Shown here one piece after another: positions 1 through 10,313 of a stretch of 64,000 nucleotides of DNA. Both the position numbers and the translations under genes were made by a program. This stretch comes from Culex pipiens pallens. Taxonomy: Eukaryota > Arthropoda > Insecta > Diptera > Culicidae. Position 1 is the stretch's first letter; every line of letters starts with the position of its first letter. The notes beneath the pieces are model-generated. The model searched no databases. It saw only the letters and a program-made list of their open reading frames with translations, and was not told the origin of the DNA. The stretch spans positions 75,523,517 through 75,587,516 of the forward strand of contig NC_068939.1 of assembly GCF_016801865.2 (NCBI RefSeq), read 5' to 3'.

Positions 1-658
1 AAACCATCACAAACAAATGTTTACCGTTTTTTAATTTATATAAATCATTTATTAATCTAGCTGGAATAAATATTTTTTTTTAAATTGTCACCCCAACCTA
101 ATAGCTATATTTTAAGTAATTTATGAAGAGTTGACAGTAAAAAAAAACATAATATTACATCGGGGAAGGAATACATCTTTTGTGTAGCAAATATTTTTCA
201 AAGTGTATGTCCCTTGCCTCTAAAAAATTTAAACTGCTTGCCATTAGTGTGTCCCAAATAAAAGCGATGTGTGCTCACCCGATTTTCGATAGGTTTTTGC
301 CTCAGGAACAATGTTTTCATACAACGAAAAATTCCCAAAAAATGTTTAGAAAAATGGTCTGTTTTCATAAAAAAATATCATTTTTTGTTATAAAAGCTTG
401 AAAAATGAATTCAAATTGCCCCGTATTTTAATTCCCTTTGAAAACCCATTTTTGTCACTTAAACCTCTGTTTCAGCTACTGCCAGCATTTTATATGTTTC
501 AAACCTTTTGCATTGTTTTATATCATGAATTAACAAGCAAAATCTATTTTTTATGTGACGTAAGTGCCATAACGAAGAAATGTATTTTAAATTAACCACC
601 TTTATTACAACAAAATCATTTTTTCCAAGATTTTGATGAAAATAGCTTTTTAATGAAA

Positions 659-815
659 GGCGTCATCCATAAAGTATGTCACGCTCTAGTGGGGGAGGGG
701 GGTCTGAGAAAGTGTGACATTGCGTGTTATAAGTACAGGGAAAGCGTGACAAAGGGGGGGAGGGGGGGGGTAAATTTTGGCTGATTTTAGCGTGACGTAC
801 TTTATGGATGAAGCC
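659..815. mobile_element. Short hairpin MITE with G-runs
   Basis: A roughly 27-bp terminal inverted repeat is seen: the left arm starts GGCGTCATCCATAAAGTATG and the right arm, reverse-complemented, starts GGCTTCATCCATAAAGTACG. Inside each arm is a G-run on the same (+) strand, at 691-702 and 754-770. Length is 157 bp with no coding capacity. The layout matches the GGGACCATCC hairpins at 9705 and 23710, but the arm sequence differs. No clear TSD was found. Confidence 0.7.
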
Positions 816-1429
816 AAAAAATATTACTTACTTCAATAAATATTTTTATTTTTGAATTAAAAAGAAATTTTCATCAAAATCTTGGAAAACAATTACAAAT
901 TAATCAAAATTATTCAAACTCTTACAAGTTAAGTCTAATTTCCATATCTTCTCTCGAGCTTAGCAATCCTCATAATCTGGTTTTTTGTTTACCTTTTTGT
1001 TTTCCTAATAACTGTAAATATTTACAGTTGAACTTAAAAATTACAAAAAAAAAGTATAGTTTGTGGTTTTGAGACGTTGTTTATCATATTCCGATTCCGA
1101 TACTGGGAAATTATATATAAGCTATTTTTTTCACAAAAATCTTATGACAGGTTTGTGAAACCTTTGAAGAATCACTCAGAGTGAATTAAGATTCGTAAAT
1201 ATTTTAAAATATGTACAATTTTGAATCTTTTTAGCTCAAGAAACTATTTTGTTTTTGTAGATTCAGAAAAAAAAATCGAAAGCTTTTATAAAGTTCCTCA
1301 AAATAATGAGGCTACTTAAATTAACGTTTCATAGAATAAGTATAAATTAATTGTAAATGAATTCATTGAAAAGAAACAAATTTATTACTTTTCATTTTAA
1401 ATTTTTGGCGCTATTGTCAATTTGGTATT

Positions 1430-1500
1430 TGGTCCCGGGAATTCCCGGGAAATGGCCAAATTCAACTCTCGATTGCCGGGAAATTGAAAATCTCGAGAAC
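1430..1500. repeat. CCCGGGAATTCCCGGG-rich fragment
   Basis: Contains the same nested palindromic motif (CCCGGGAATTCCCGGGA) that marks both ends of the hAT-type MITE at 20405-21597, so it is probably a decayed end of that family. Too short to delimit. Confidence 0.4.
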
Positions 1501-1992
1501 CGTCACCCTTTACTGCCCATGAGAAACGACGTCTTCCTGGATCATTTTGAATACAGAACATTATTGGTAGGACTCCTAACTATGATTTAAAGTGAAATAC
1601 GGGACAATTTGAATGCATTTTTCAAGCTTTTAGAATAAAATATGATGTTTTTTATGAAAACAAACCATTTTACAGTAAATCGCAAATCGCGAGTTCTAAA
1701 AGATTTTTGGGATTTTTTCGTTGTTCCTGAGACAAAAACCTATCGACTCACCTTCGGGCTCACCCGGTTTTCCACCACATCGCTTTTTTTGGGACACACT
1801 ACATGCAATGGCTACAACAGTTGTTTTACAATCAGTTTTTAGGAAATCTAGTTTCTGACGAAAGTATTTTTTACGAAAAACACTATTTGCGGTGCCTTGC
1901 ATCGTAATTTTAACTTTTTCAATCATGCTAAAAAGGATTATCTACGCAGGGAAATGCATTTTAACTTGTTTTCATCTAATTTTACGTTAGGC

Positions 1993-2421
1993 CAGGATGC
2001 CCAACCTTTTGATCTGGTTTTTTAAAAGCTATGGCGGGCCAGATAGAAAATAAGGTAGAATTTTTGAAGTCAAAGAAGACGAGTTCATAAAGTAGTGTTG
2101 CAGTTAAGATGCTTAAATCTTGATTTTCAGAATGGAAGATAGAAAAAAAAACTTAAAATTTGATTAAACAATTAAAGTAAATTTTGAGTTCAATAAAATT
2201 ATAATAAAATTGTTTATTATAATAAGTAATATTAAAAAAAACAAAACTTCGCCGCAAATTTTTCAGAAAAATAATTTCAGGGGGATCACAAAAATACTTC
2301 TTGTTGCATCTCAATTTCATCAAATTAAATATATTTCAAAATTTGATTAAAAAACAATAAATGTTTGTAATAAGATTTTAGATTTTTTGTTTTTCTGAAC
2401 TAAGAGCCTTGGGCACGCCTG
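1993..2421. mobile_element. hAT-type MITE, 429 bp, degenerate 8-bp TSD
   Basis: Left end CAGGATGCCCAA and right end TTGGGCACGCCTG form an imperfect TIR. The flanks are CGTTAGGC (1985-1992) and CGTTAGTG (2422-2429), an 8-bp duplication with 6 of 8 positions matching. TIRs starting CAG and 8-bp TSDs are characteristic of the hAT superfamily. The interior is AT-rich and has no transposase. Confidence 0.65.
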
Positions 2422-2710
2422 CGTTAGTGTGACAAGAAAAATGAAAAAACTTTGGAAAAAGTTCTGTGTCAATGTTGTGCTAAATCGGTTCCAGAAAAAA
2501 ATCCGATGGTAAAATCGCATGCAAAATCATGTACATCAGATTCGTCAAAAAAAAGACACCATGCCTCAATTAAAAAAAAATCAAACCCAGCTTCAACAGT
2601 CAGGACCTGAAATGACCTGACCTGTCATCCATTTGGCCAGTTGTCGCAATTCATCAATTTTCGGGGTGTGTCGAGATAGCACGATTATATCGAATCATTT
2701 GAAGAGTGAC
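2422..2710. other. AT-rich spacer, nothing recognised
   Basis: Low-complexity AT-rich DNA between the hAT-type MITE and the gag element. No gene, TIR or RNA signal was recognised. Confidence 0.5.
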
Positions 2711-2724
2711 AACAATAAACGGAG
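2711..2724. repeat. Left 14-bp TSD of the gag element
   Basis: AACAATAAACGGAG, identical to 4265-4278 immediately after the A-rich tail. A perfect 14-bp direct repeat placed exactly at both ends of an ORF1-containing insert is strong evidence of retroposition. Confidence 0.8.
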
Positions 2725-4264
2725 AAGTTTTATTATGTTGTAATTTTTTTGGGAAGTTATTTTATTTCAAGATAACTATTTTAGTTCCGAACTGTTGTGT
2801 CATCGAAATGATTAGATTGTATAGAATCACCAAACCTTGGCTACGATAGCTTCGAGAGAGTAGACGTGTTGTGACGTGCGCGCTAAAGGCAACGTTGCTT
2901 GCCTCGAGTTTTTTGACGGATGGAGGTGGAAGAGACCTCCGAGACGGATGATTTTCAACTCATCCCCGGAAATCGGAAGCGGAAGAAGTCCCTTGAGGTC
3001 ACCTGCTGTCGTTCGAAAAGGAAAAGTGGAGCAAAATCTGCTCAACAACAACAAGTTCAGCCCGCTAGCGGAAAACAAAAACAACAACAATGCCAGCCCA
3101 GCAGGAGGAGGAGACGTTCCGGCGGTTCCACCACTCGGCCAGTTGGCAGGTAAACAAAAGCAACCGCCTTTTGTGGTGAAGAACACCATGGATTTTTACA
3201 AGCTCGTGGCGATAGTGGAAAGTTGTAAATTTGGTTTTGATCCTATTTACAAACTGACCCGATTTGGAACCAAGGTGACCTGCTTCTCTGTCAAAGATTT
3301 TGACAAGTTGCAGGAGCTTCTCCAGAGGAAGAAAGTGGAATTTTACACTCACGGCCGAAGAAGCGAACGATTTCACCGGGTCGTTGTTCGTGGTTTACCT
3401 GATCAACTGAAACCGGATGAGGTCAAGTACCTGCTGAAGAGGGATCTCAAGCTGGACGCGCTGGAGGTGCATGACATCAAGCGGAAGGAAAAGTCCACCG
3501 TGGACGAAACTCCGTACATTGTGGTCTTCCCCAAGGGATACACCAATCTGAAGAAGCTCTCTGCAATTAATGTTGTGGCAAGCACTATCATCCGGTGGGA
3601 GGCCTACCGGAACAAGCAGCCGAACGTGACCCAGTGCAGGAACTGCTTGCAGCTAGGTCATGGAACCAGGAACTGTCACCTCAAGGGGAGGTGCAACAAC
3701 TGTGGGGTTCACCACAAGACGGACGAGTGCAAAATCCAAGAAGCAGAGTCGAAGCGGTGTGCCAACTGCTCTGGAGCTCACGAAGCCACGGACCGCAACT
3801 GCCCCAAGCGTACGGACTTCATCCAGAGGCGCCAGCAGGCGTCGAAACCGAAACCGGAAGGCGGAGAAGCAGAGTCCAGCAGTTCCGGCGTTCACGCCGG
3901 CGGAGTTCCCTCCGCTGCCGGGCGCAGTTCCGGACGGAAAATCGAAGGGTCGCCCTCGCCCCGCAGGAAAAAGCCATGGAAGCAGTGGCTCCCGAGACGG
4001 TGGAGCCACGAAGGAGGAAGCCGGGGAGGTGCTCTACAGTTCGGCTGAGCTGTGGGGCATTTTCTCCGAGTACATCGGCGGGTTCAAGACCTGCAAGACC
4101 CGCTTGGACCAAGTAACCCTCGTCAGTTACATGATCTCCAAGTATGGAGTTTAAGGAATTGTTGTTTTTTTTTTTGTTATATATTAGTAATTTAACGATC
4201 CTCGGTCCCAACCTGGTCACAGCACCTAAAAGGACCTAATAAAAAAAAGTTATGAATAAAAAAA
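2725..4264 (+). mobile_element. Gag-only non-LTR retrotransposon insertion (jockey-type)
   Basis: A 1540-bp insertion bounded by an exact 14-bp TSD, AACAATAAACGGAG, at 2711-2724 and 4265-4278. The 3' end is A-rich just before the right TSD. It contains about 195 bp of leader, one gag-type ORF1 (2920-4154, frameshifted) and about 110 bp of 3' UTR. There is no endonuclease or reverse transcriptase ORF between ORF1 and the tail. Target-primed reverse transcription normally yields 5'-truncated copies, which would keep ORF2 rather than ORF1. This copy is therefore an internally deleted or inherently non-autonomous element that relied on a partner's reverse transcriptase. Confidence 0.8.
2920..4154 (+). 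pseudogene. Jockey-type ORF1 (gag) with two frameshifts
   Basis: ORF1 proteins of jockey-type LINEs bind the element RNA and form the cytoplasmic RNP. The ATG at 2920 opens an acidic then Lys/Arg- and Gln-rich N-terminus (MEVEETSETDDFQ). The reading frame shifts by +1 in the CAA-rich stretch near 3075-3100. The central frame then carries a PRE_C2HC-like domain (RFHRVVVRGLPDQLKPDEV, from about 3370) and three zinc knuckles at 3635-3802, with spacings CX2CX4HX4C, CX2CX3HX4C and CX2CX3HX6C. A second +1 shift near 3857, in a Lys/Pro-coding run, moves into the frame that ends with a proline-rich FTPAEFPPLPG segment and a C-terminal helix-like tail, stopping at 4154. Total length (about 410 residues) suits an insect LINE gag. 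It also opens from a GTG at 2876 in the central frame, but the ATG at 2920 gives the family-like N-terminus. Confidence 0.8.
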
Positions 4265-4278
4265 AACAATAAACGGAG
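4265..4278. repeat. Right 14-bp TSD of the gag element
   Basis: AACAATAAACGGAG follows the A-rich 3' tail and matches 2711-2724 base for base. Confidence 0.8.
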
Positions 4279-4570
4279 GTTTTCCGGCCTTTGATGAATA
4301 TCTAAGGGCAAAAGGTGAGGCATTGTGAGCTGTACAAAATGGCGCTCTTAACTCAATTTGGCCCAAAATCGACTTGCGAGAAGGTAGCACAATCATGACG
4401 ACATGAAACATCATGAACATTCATCTTGCCTTATTAATCATCTTTGACATATTTCGCTTAAAAATATTTTGAAGTTTTGTAAAAAAAATCGTTGTACAAC
4501 ACCGGAACAAGTTTTTTTTTTCCCAAAATGTCAATGTCTATAAGGGTAGTTCAAATTTGACATTTTGTCT
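4279..4570. other. AT-rich spacer, nothing recognised
   Basis: No repeat boundary, ORF or RNA gene seen. Confidence 0.5.
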
Positions 4571-4589
4571 TCAATTGTAGGGCTGAATT

Positions 4590-4835
4590 GTATGAATGAA
4601 TGGAATGGATGAAGAATCGAGTATCAAATCAAAACCATTCACATTTACGACCCCCAGGTCTTTTGTGGTCTCTATTGCAAGTTTCTGCTCGAACCTAGGA
4701 GTCCGAAGGCTAGAATGGGGAGGGCACCCAAGCCTCTTTCTACTCCAAGGAATCTTCCACCCCAGGGTTCGAACTGACGACTTTTGGATTGCGAGTTCAA
4801 CCGCCGCCAGCGATGCCACCGGAGCAGGTGAAAAA
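4590..4835 (-). mobile_element. tRNA-derived SINE (minus strand)
   Basis: On the minus strand the segment starts with a tRNA-like head: a box-A-like stretch around 4800-4825, then CAATCCAAAAGTCGTC and a B box (AGTTCGAACCC) near 4764-4776. The body that follows (GCCTTCGGAC, then GGTTCGAGCAGAAA, near 4685-4715) is clearly related to the second head and body of the two-headed SINE at 49505-49900. Its 3' side ends in ATTC/CATTC-type short repeats at about 4590-4610. SINEs of this kind are transcribed by RNA polymerase III and mobilised by LINE machinery. This copy has one head, being either monomeric or 5'-truncated. Confidence 0.7.
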
Positions 4836-4859
4836 TCGAGTAGCTCAAGCCGAATATAA

Positions 4860-6780
4860 TGTTGATTTCAAGTTCATTACAATCAATTTTGATAGATTAG
4901 ATTTTCCATTGAAACTTCGTATCAATCTGGAATACCATATTAAAGATTAGCTATTTGACGTCTTCTAGAACATCCAGATAGAAACACACTTGTTCAAAGC
5001 TGTCAAATTCGCAATGAAAACCTAATAAATAATGATTCCTTAGAATTTTAACAATCCTTGAAACTCCTCTGGTTGCCAGTTATCACACCAGACTTGTGCG
5101 TTATTTCGATGTGTAGGCACTAGGTATATCTATATTTCAACAGATTTGTACCAAATGAAAGCTGGTTGGCTGCCTACTGGAACTTTCCAACCGAGCAGAA
5201 TCACCGCAAAATGAAGATTATTGAATTCCCAGCAGGACCACATTTGAAAAATTGCCATCACAGAGCATTTTCCTGCAGGAAAATTGATTACAATGGTGCA
5301 GTGCGAAAATTTGCTATGCTGAACATTACATCTCTTTTGCAGTTCGAAGAAAAATCTGTAATGAACATGAATTAAGCTCATTATCATATTATAAATTCCG
5401 TGTTCCCTTTCAACACAAAATCACTTTCCATTATTCTCACATTTGTGCTGAATTTATTCACTCTCAAATGTTCTTCCGACCACGTGAATGGAAAACCCTC
5501 ATTCACACACATACGCACACACACACTCGCGTCCTCATAAGTAGCTTCACTTTCCATACGTTTTTTCGTGCCAGATCGAATGGCAAATGAGTCTACCCCC
5601 GAGGTGGGAGCCGGCCTCGTAAAAAGCTTCCCTTCCCACCCTCGTTCTTCTCCCCTCCTAAAATGGCTAGTAAAAATCCGTGAAAAATCGTCGAGCAATT
5701 TCCCACCACCATTTTCCATTCAGTGCGGCGCGATTTCTCTTCTTTCTCACTTATGAAAGGGGGAAAAAGGACCAGCAAAAAGCGTCGACGACTTTTGACG
5801 CTAAAAGCCCATAACAAACGAGCTTTTGGACTCTTCTTGGTTTGAGGAGGGGGAGGAGTGAGTGGGTGTGTGTGGGTGAGAACCGGTTAATATATATCGT
5901 TACCATAGAATAAGAATGAGAGTGGGGAAGGTGGGAAAACTCGGAGGAAAAATTGGAAAGTTTTCAACATTATTCTCCTCGGTGGTGGCGTTGGCTTTCA
6001 GCTTGGTTCGTTGGTTCTGACTCGCTGGTAAGAATCGTCACCGTTGAATGCTTTTTGGCGGTAGAAACAGGTCTGGTTATAAACTTGAGGACTTGCGGAA
6101 GGCTGATTCATGAAATGAGGTGACTAGTAAAGTTTGGTGGAATCGGGACAGAATGCCGGGTAACTTATGTGTTGGAAGTGTTTATAGGATTATGAAAGCT
6201 TAATATGGCAAAACATACTGGTAGTGAATGATTCGCTAAGGTGAAGAATACTTTTTGTATTTTAAATATAAATGATTAAACAATAATTTCAGCAAATTAC
6301 TTTAATAAAAACAACAACAAAAAATGGTTCAAAGATGCTTTAATCAATTAAGGCAAATGATAAATACCGCTCACTGTAGAATAAGTTTTAGAAACATCAA
6401 CCCCACTTTTGTTACTTTTGCTTTCCTGTTATAGAGTTACTAAAAAGCTTTGAAAAAGAACTCCAAAATTGTCAGATATCCAAAGTTCGTCTATCCGAAG
6501 GATTGTATAGAAGTTCGGATAATCGCATCACCAATAAAAACTGTTTTATAGTATTTTTTTTAAATTTTCTTGCTTTTAACATCAAATTCAGGTTCTGCGA
6601 CCTCATTTCAATTAAATTTGTGCGGTTTATTCCCTATTATCATACCAAATGCATTTTCTCAATATTTCATCACCACCATTTTTGGCGCAATCTTGGATTT
6701 AAACATTTTGAAACACTTTAGACTAGTGTTGGGTCAGATTCGAGCTCAACAATAAAATAATAAGTCAACGCTTAAATATT
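4860..6780. other. Probable single-copy intergenic/intronic DNA
   Basis: Mixed-composition DNA with a short CA/CACACG microsatellite at about 5506-5530 and GT/GA-rich tracts near 5850-5880. ORFs here are short, overlap on both strands and show no protein family. No gene, RNA or mobile-element boundary recognised. Confidence 0.5.
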
Positions 6781-7525
6781 TTTTTCGTGACTCGATTATC
6801 AGAATGGATTTTTTTCCTACACACAAAGAAAAAAGACTCTAAATTTAAAAAGATCGTTCGTTGGATTAAAAGTTCGCGTTGGTGAATATTCGTAGAAAGT
6901 TCAAACTTTTTAATTTAAAAGTTAAAAAGTTGTTGATACTACAATGCATTTCTGGAGCAAAATCGTTGTATAGGTAAAAGTTTTTTACTTTTAATATAAG
7001 AAAAAACTTTTTATGGCAAGAATAAATAACATTTAACATTACAGTGATGATTTTCGAAACATGTGATTGATTTTATTTCAATATTTAAATATTAAAACAG
7101 TATGTTTTCGATTTTTTTGTATTTAACGGATCTGCTTATGGTTGGCCAACTTCCGCGTCCAAGTTGTACCGATTCTTACGGTACGCCACCGGTCACGTTC
7201 GAAGGCCCCAGGCTGAGCAGGTTGCGGATGGATGTTTCGTTGGGGAGCAACATCGCGGCCTTTATTTTGGAGCGCGACAGCGATGTAGAGAACAGGGTGG
7301 TCTCGTTGCCGGCCATCATCAGGACAGGCTTGGAGGAGTTGGCCATTGGCTGTTGATTCGGGAAGGGAAGTCGACGTTTTCCGGCTGGGAAGTAAAGCGC
7401 CTGAACGGATAGTTCCCGATCACTTCGTCCTCCTTTGAGAATGACACAGATGTTCCAACTCGCCGTCAAAGTTCATCCCGCCGAAGTTGCGCCGTTGCGA
7501 GATGAGCGTTTGCGGGCGGGAGTTG

Positions 7526-7585
7526 CTGAAAGAGTTTGAAAGTAAATGAAATTGGCTAGACACTGAACACATTCTCAATACTCAC
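7526..7585 (-). other. Intron 2 of the captured ARID2-like fragment
   Basis: The minus strand reads TACAG|GTGAGTATT at the donor and CTCTTTCAG|CAACTCC at the acceptor, 60 bp. Joining gives an uninterrupted frame across Tyr-Ser-Asn-Ser-Arg-Pro. Confidence 0.65.
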
Positions 7586-8091
7586 CTGTAACTTCTTCGG
7601 TATTCCAGGTAGATGTTTTTGATCAGGTTCGTCGGATCTCGCGCCAACCTCTGGAAGTAATCTAAGTACGACAGCTCCAGGACCTGCGGCTTTCGTACAG
7701 ACGGTCCTTCCAGAACTAGTGCAAACTGTTCTTCCGGATGTTTAGGTAATACTCGTCCCGCAACGAGAAATGGACTACGGACCCTCGGGACATCCCACAC
7801 TGTCCCGTCATCACTTCTGGCACATAATGCTGCTGATGGTCGTAAACCGCCGGCACCGAGTGCAACATCCGCGCTGACCACCTCCGATTATGCCGCTACT
7901 CGTCGTTTCCCTCTTCCGTCGGATCCTTCTCCTCACCGTGAAAATTAACTTTTTCGTACTTGTTCAAAAAGCGGATGTAAATCTGCTTCAACGTCAATCT
8001 CGTCTACCCACCCCGGGCCACCACCACCGAATACAACCGGTGCAAATCCACATCCCGACCTCCGATCTTTGGCAACCACATAAACGGCGTC

Positions 8092-8149
8092 CTACAAAAA
8101 CAAACAAAATAATCTCAAACGCCACCAAACACCCAAGTTTCATTCTTAC
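8092..8149 (-). other. Intron 1 of the captured ARID2-like fragment
   Basis: The minus strand reads GATGG|GTAAGAATG at the donor and TTTTTGTAG|GACGCC at the acceptor. Removing these 58 bp restores the reading frame through Asp-Gly-Thr-Pro. The size is typical of short dipteran introns. Confidence 0.75.
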
Positions 8150-9704
8150 CCATCTCGGTCGTAAAACAGCTGCAGGTCCTGCAAGAAGCTGCAGCCATGG
8201 CCTTATCCTTTTGAAAACCAACTTTCCCCTAATCTCCCAACCATGTCCCGCACCCGAGCCCGCACCATCCTCTTTCGAAGGTTTCCGCATCCAAATCCTG
8301 GCAGCGGCCGCGTTCGGTTTTGATAGTCGTTGTGGACCTCCACTCACCGGAATCACCAAAACGTTTGTTTACATTTCGGACTTAGTCGTACACGGTTACA
8401 CGAGAACGACAAAATGAAAGAAATTTTACAGTCGAATTAAAAGTGAAAACTTTTAAATCAGTGAGCAATGAGATTTTCAAAAACTGTAGCTGTAAAAGTT
8501 TTCATTTTCAAAACAAGAAAAAAACTTTTAATGTAGCAAATTTTAACAACTTTTTAATTTTAAAGTAAGTTACTTTTGGCATTACCGTAATATTTTTTTG
8601 TGTGTAGGCCTTCTGATAATCGAGTCTGGAAGTTCAAAAAAATGTCTTAAGCTTTTTTTTGTAACCCTTCTTAAACTTGCCGTTTTTTTAATCCTAAAGT
8701 ACTTAAAAAAATTCCAGCCCAAAACATTATTTTTGTATTTCTTAATTTAAATAATGCTGTATCTCGAAGCCGTTGCATCGTACCAAAAAGTGGTCAAAGA
8801 CAAACTTGTAGGAAAACGGGCTTTTTGAAAAAAAACACTGAAAAAAAAACATGTCACTTCTATGAGAATTTTTGATTTTTAAGTTTAAAAGTCAAATTTA
8901 AAGGGGAGCCCACGACTTTTTTTTCGTTCAAAATTTTTGTAAAAATATCCTAAGATGTTACAAAAAGACTCACGAAAAATGCAGGATGGAGCAACTCCCC
9001 TAAAAAAATAAAAAAAAATCATTTAAGGGAATCGATTTTCCACACACATAAACATATTTCCGAATGTTACATCATTTATGATGTAACACTTTTGCACGTC
9101 ATTAAACATTTAAATTTAAATGCAATTTGATGTAAATTTGCAACAAATTATACGTAAAAGCATGCTTTTACGTGTGATTCAACCGTTTACGTCGAATCTC
9201 AAATTTACATCTACTGAGTTTACATGTGATTCATTTTTTCCGTGTCGAGTAAATTTACATTTTTTTCTGTGAAGACAATATTACATAAAAGTCTCCAAAT
9301 TGACCATTGTTCTAAGTCTAATCCTTGTGAAGTTACAGCGGTTTTAAAAATAAAAATGTTGAAAAAATAGGGTTTTTGGTGGTTTTTGCCAATTTTTATA
9401 TGACAGACTTGATTTACTTGATATTTTTACAGAAAAGCTCGTCCAATTTCCCATATGTTGTCCTTGACCACTTTTCAATATAACTCGTTTTATCATTGAT
9501 GTAAACTTATTTACTTTCCAGGTTACTACTATCCACTGAAATACCCAGAAAAAAAATCTCTTTTCAGGGACGATCAATAGATTAAGCTTATATTTGTGAT
9601 CCCATACTTCCAATTGAAATGCTGTCAAAGGCAAACTTATGCGAAATTGGACGAGCTTTCCGGTAAAAATATGTTCGAGACTGAAAAATTAGGTCTGTCA
9701 TATT

Positions 9705-9868
9705 GGGACCATCCATAAACCACGCTGACACTTTAGGGGGGGGGGGAGGGTATGGCGATTGTCCACGATCCATACAAAAAAGTTTTTTTTTTGTATGGAC
9801 AATTGTGCACGAAGGGGGGGGGGTAAGAGATTCCCAAAAAAATGTCCACGTGGTTTATAAATGGTCCC
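9705..9868. mobile_element. GGGACCATCC hairpin MITE, copy 1
   Basis: A 164-bp hairpin: GGGACCATCCATAAACCACG at the left and the complement of CGTGGTTTATAAATGGTCCC at the right, with CCATACAAAAAA/TTTTTTGTATGG at the centre. G-runs sit on the + strand in both arms (about 9727-9738 and 9817-9826). A close copy of the same size is at 23710-23873. No coding capacity. Confidence 0.8.
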
Positions 9869-10313
9869 TATAGAAACAACCAAAAACCACCAAAAAACCA
9901 TTTTTTTCTACATTTTTATTTTTAATTGGGACCTTGGTCAATATGGAGATTCTTATGAAAATTTTTCTGAAGAATCGAATTACTCGTTCGGTTTTTGAAA
10001 TTTTTGACGTTCAGAGCACTTAAAAAAACAGTTTCAGTAAATGATTTTTGTATTTTTTTATATTTTTTGGGAGAGTCCATCCTACATTTTTTTGTGAGTC
10101 TTTTTGTAACATCTTAGATATTTAAACCTGAAAATCAAAAAAATCTTTTAGAAGTTGTGTGTTTTTTTCTTTCAATATTTTTGTTCAAATAGTCCGTATA
10201 ATTTTCTACAAGTTTGTATTTGGTCACTTTTTAATACAATGCAACGGCTTCGAGATACAACAATATTTAAATTACGAAATACAAAAATATTTAAAACACT
10301 TATAAGTGTAAGT

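Larger units (their letters stand above)
170..1985. repeat. Old foldback repeat (relative of the GGCCGTTGC family)
   Basis: Inverted arms are visible: about 246-312 (GTGTGTCCCAAA, then GCGATGTG, then GATAGGTTTTTG) is repeated as the reverse complement at about 1722-1800, and about 395-430 matches the reverse complement of about 1590-1630. The left end at about 186 (GCAAATATTTTTCAAAG) and the segment at about 1880-1980 resemble the better preserved family member at 32591-33079. The arms are diverged and the termini are not clear. It is interrupted by the hairpin MITE at 659-815, and a hAT-type MITE lies in its right side. Short ORFs here are not coding. Confidence 0.6.
7150..8195 (-). pseudogene. 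Captured, degenerate ARID2/Bap170-like gene fragment (3 exons, 2 introns)
   Basis: ARID2 (Bap170 in flies) is a DNA-binding subunit of the PBAF chromatin remodeller. Reading the minus strand, an exon ending at 8150 (FLQDLQLFYDRDG) joins across a 58-bp GT-AG intron (8092-8149) to GTPFMWLPKIGGRDVDLHRL and VVVARGG. This is the ARID helix-turn-helix start, and the intron falls within the glycine codon. After a deletion, the ARID C-terminus follows (LKQIYIRFLNKYEKVNFHG), then SVPAVYDHQQHYVPEV and an FWKDRL motif, as expected after the ARID in ARID2. Two in-frame TAG codons and a shift to the frame reading DPTNLIKNIYLEYRRSY disable it. A second GT-AG intron (7526-7585, 60 bp) leads to an exon reading RPQTLISQRRNFGG. 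Sequence further 3' (7180-7450) could not be aligned. Retained introns imply copying at DNA level. The family call rests on remembered ARID2 features. Confidence 0.75.
6789..8626. mobile_element. TIR element carrying captured host-gene DNA (Pack-MITE-like)
   Basis: The termini are a perfect 16-bp inverted repeat, GACTCGATTATCAGAA at 6789-6804 and its complement at 8611-8626. Just inside, CCTACACACAAA (from about 6816) and TTTGTGTGTAGG (to about 8609) form a second inverted pair. The terminal regions (about 6815-7090 and 8415-8610) are AT-rich and imperfectly palindromic. The middle, about 7130-8405, is strikingly more GC-rich and holds an intron-containing fragment of an ARID2-like gene on the minus strand. 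DNA transposons with TIRs and host-gene cargo are called Pack-TIR or Pack-MITE elements. Which pair of inverted repeats marks the true ends is not certain, and no TSD is obvious. Confidence 0.65.

Noticed and set aside
7102..7412. Plus-strand ORFs over the captured gene fragment
   Set aside because: They are antisense shadows of the minus-strand ARID2-like exons, whose splice sites and domain motifs are on the minus strand.
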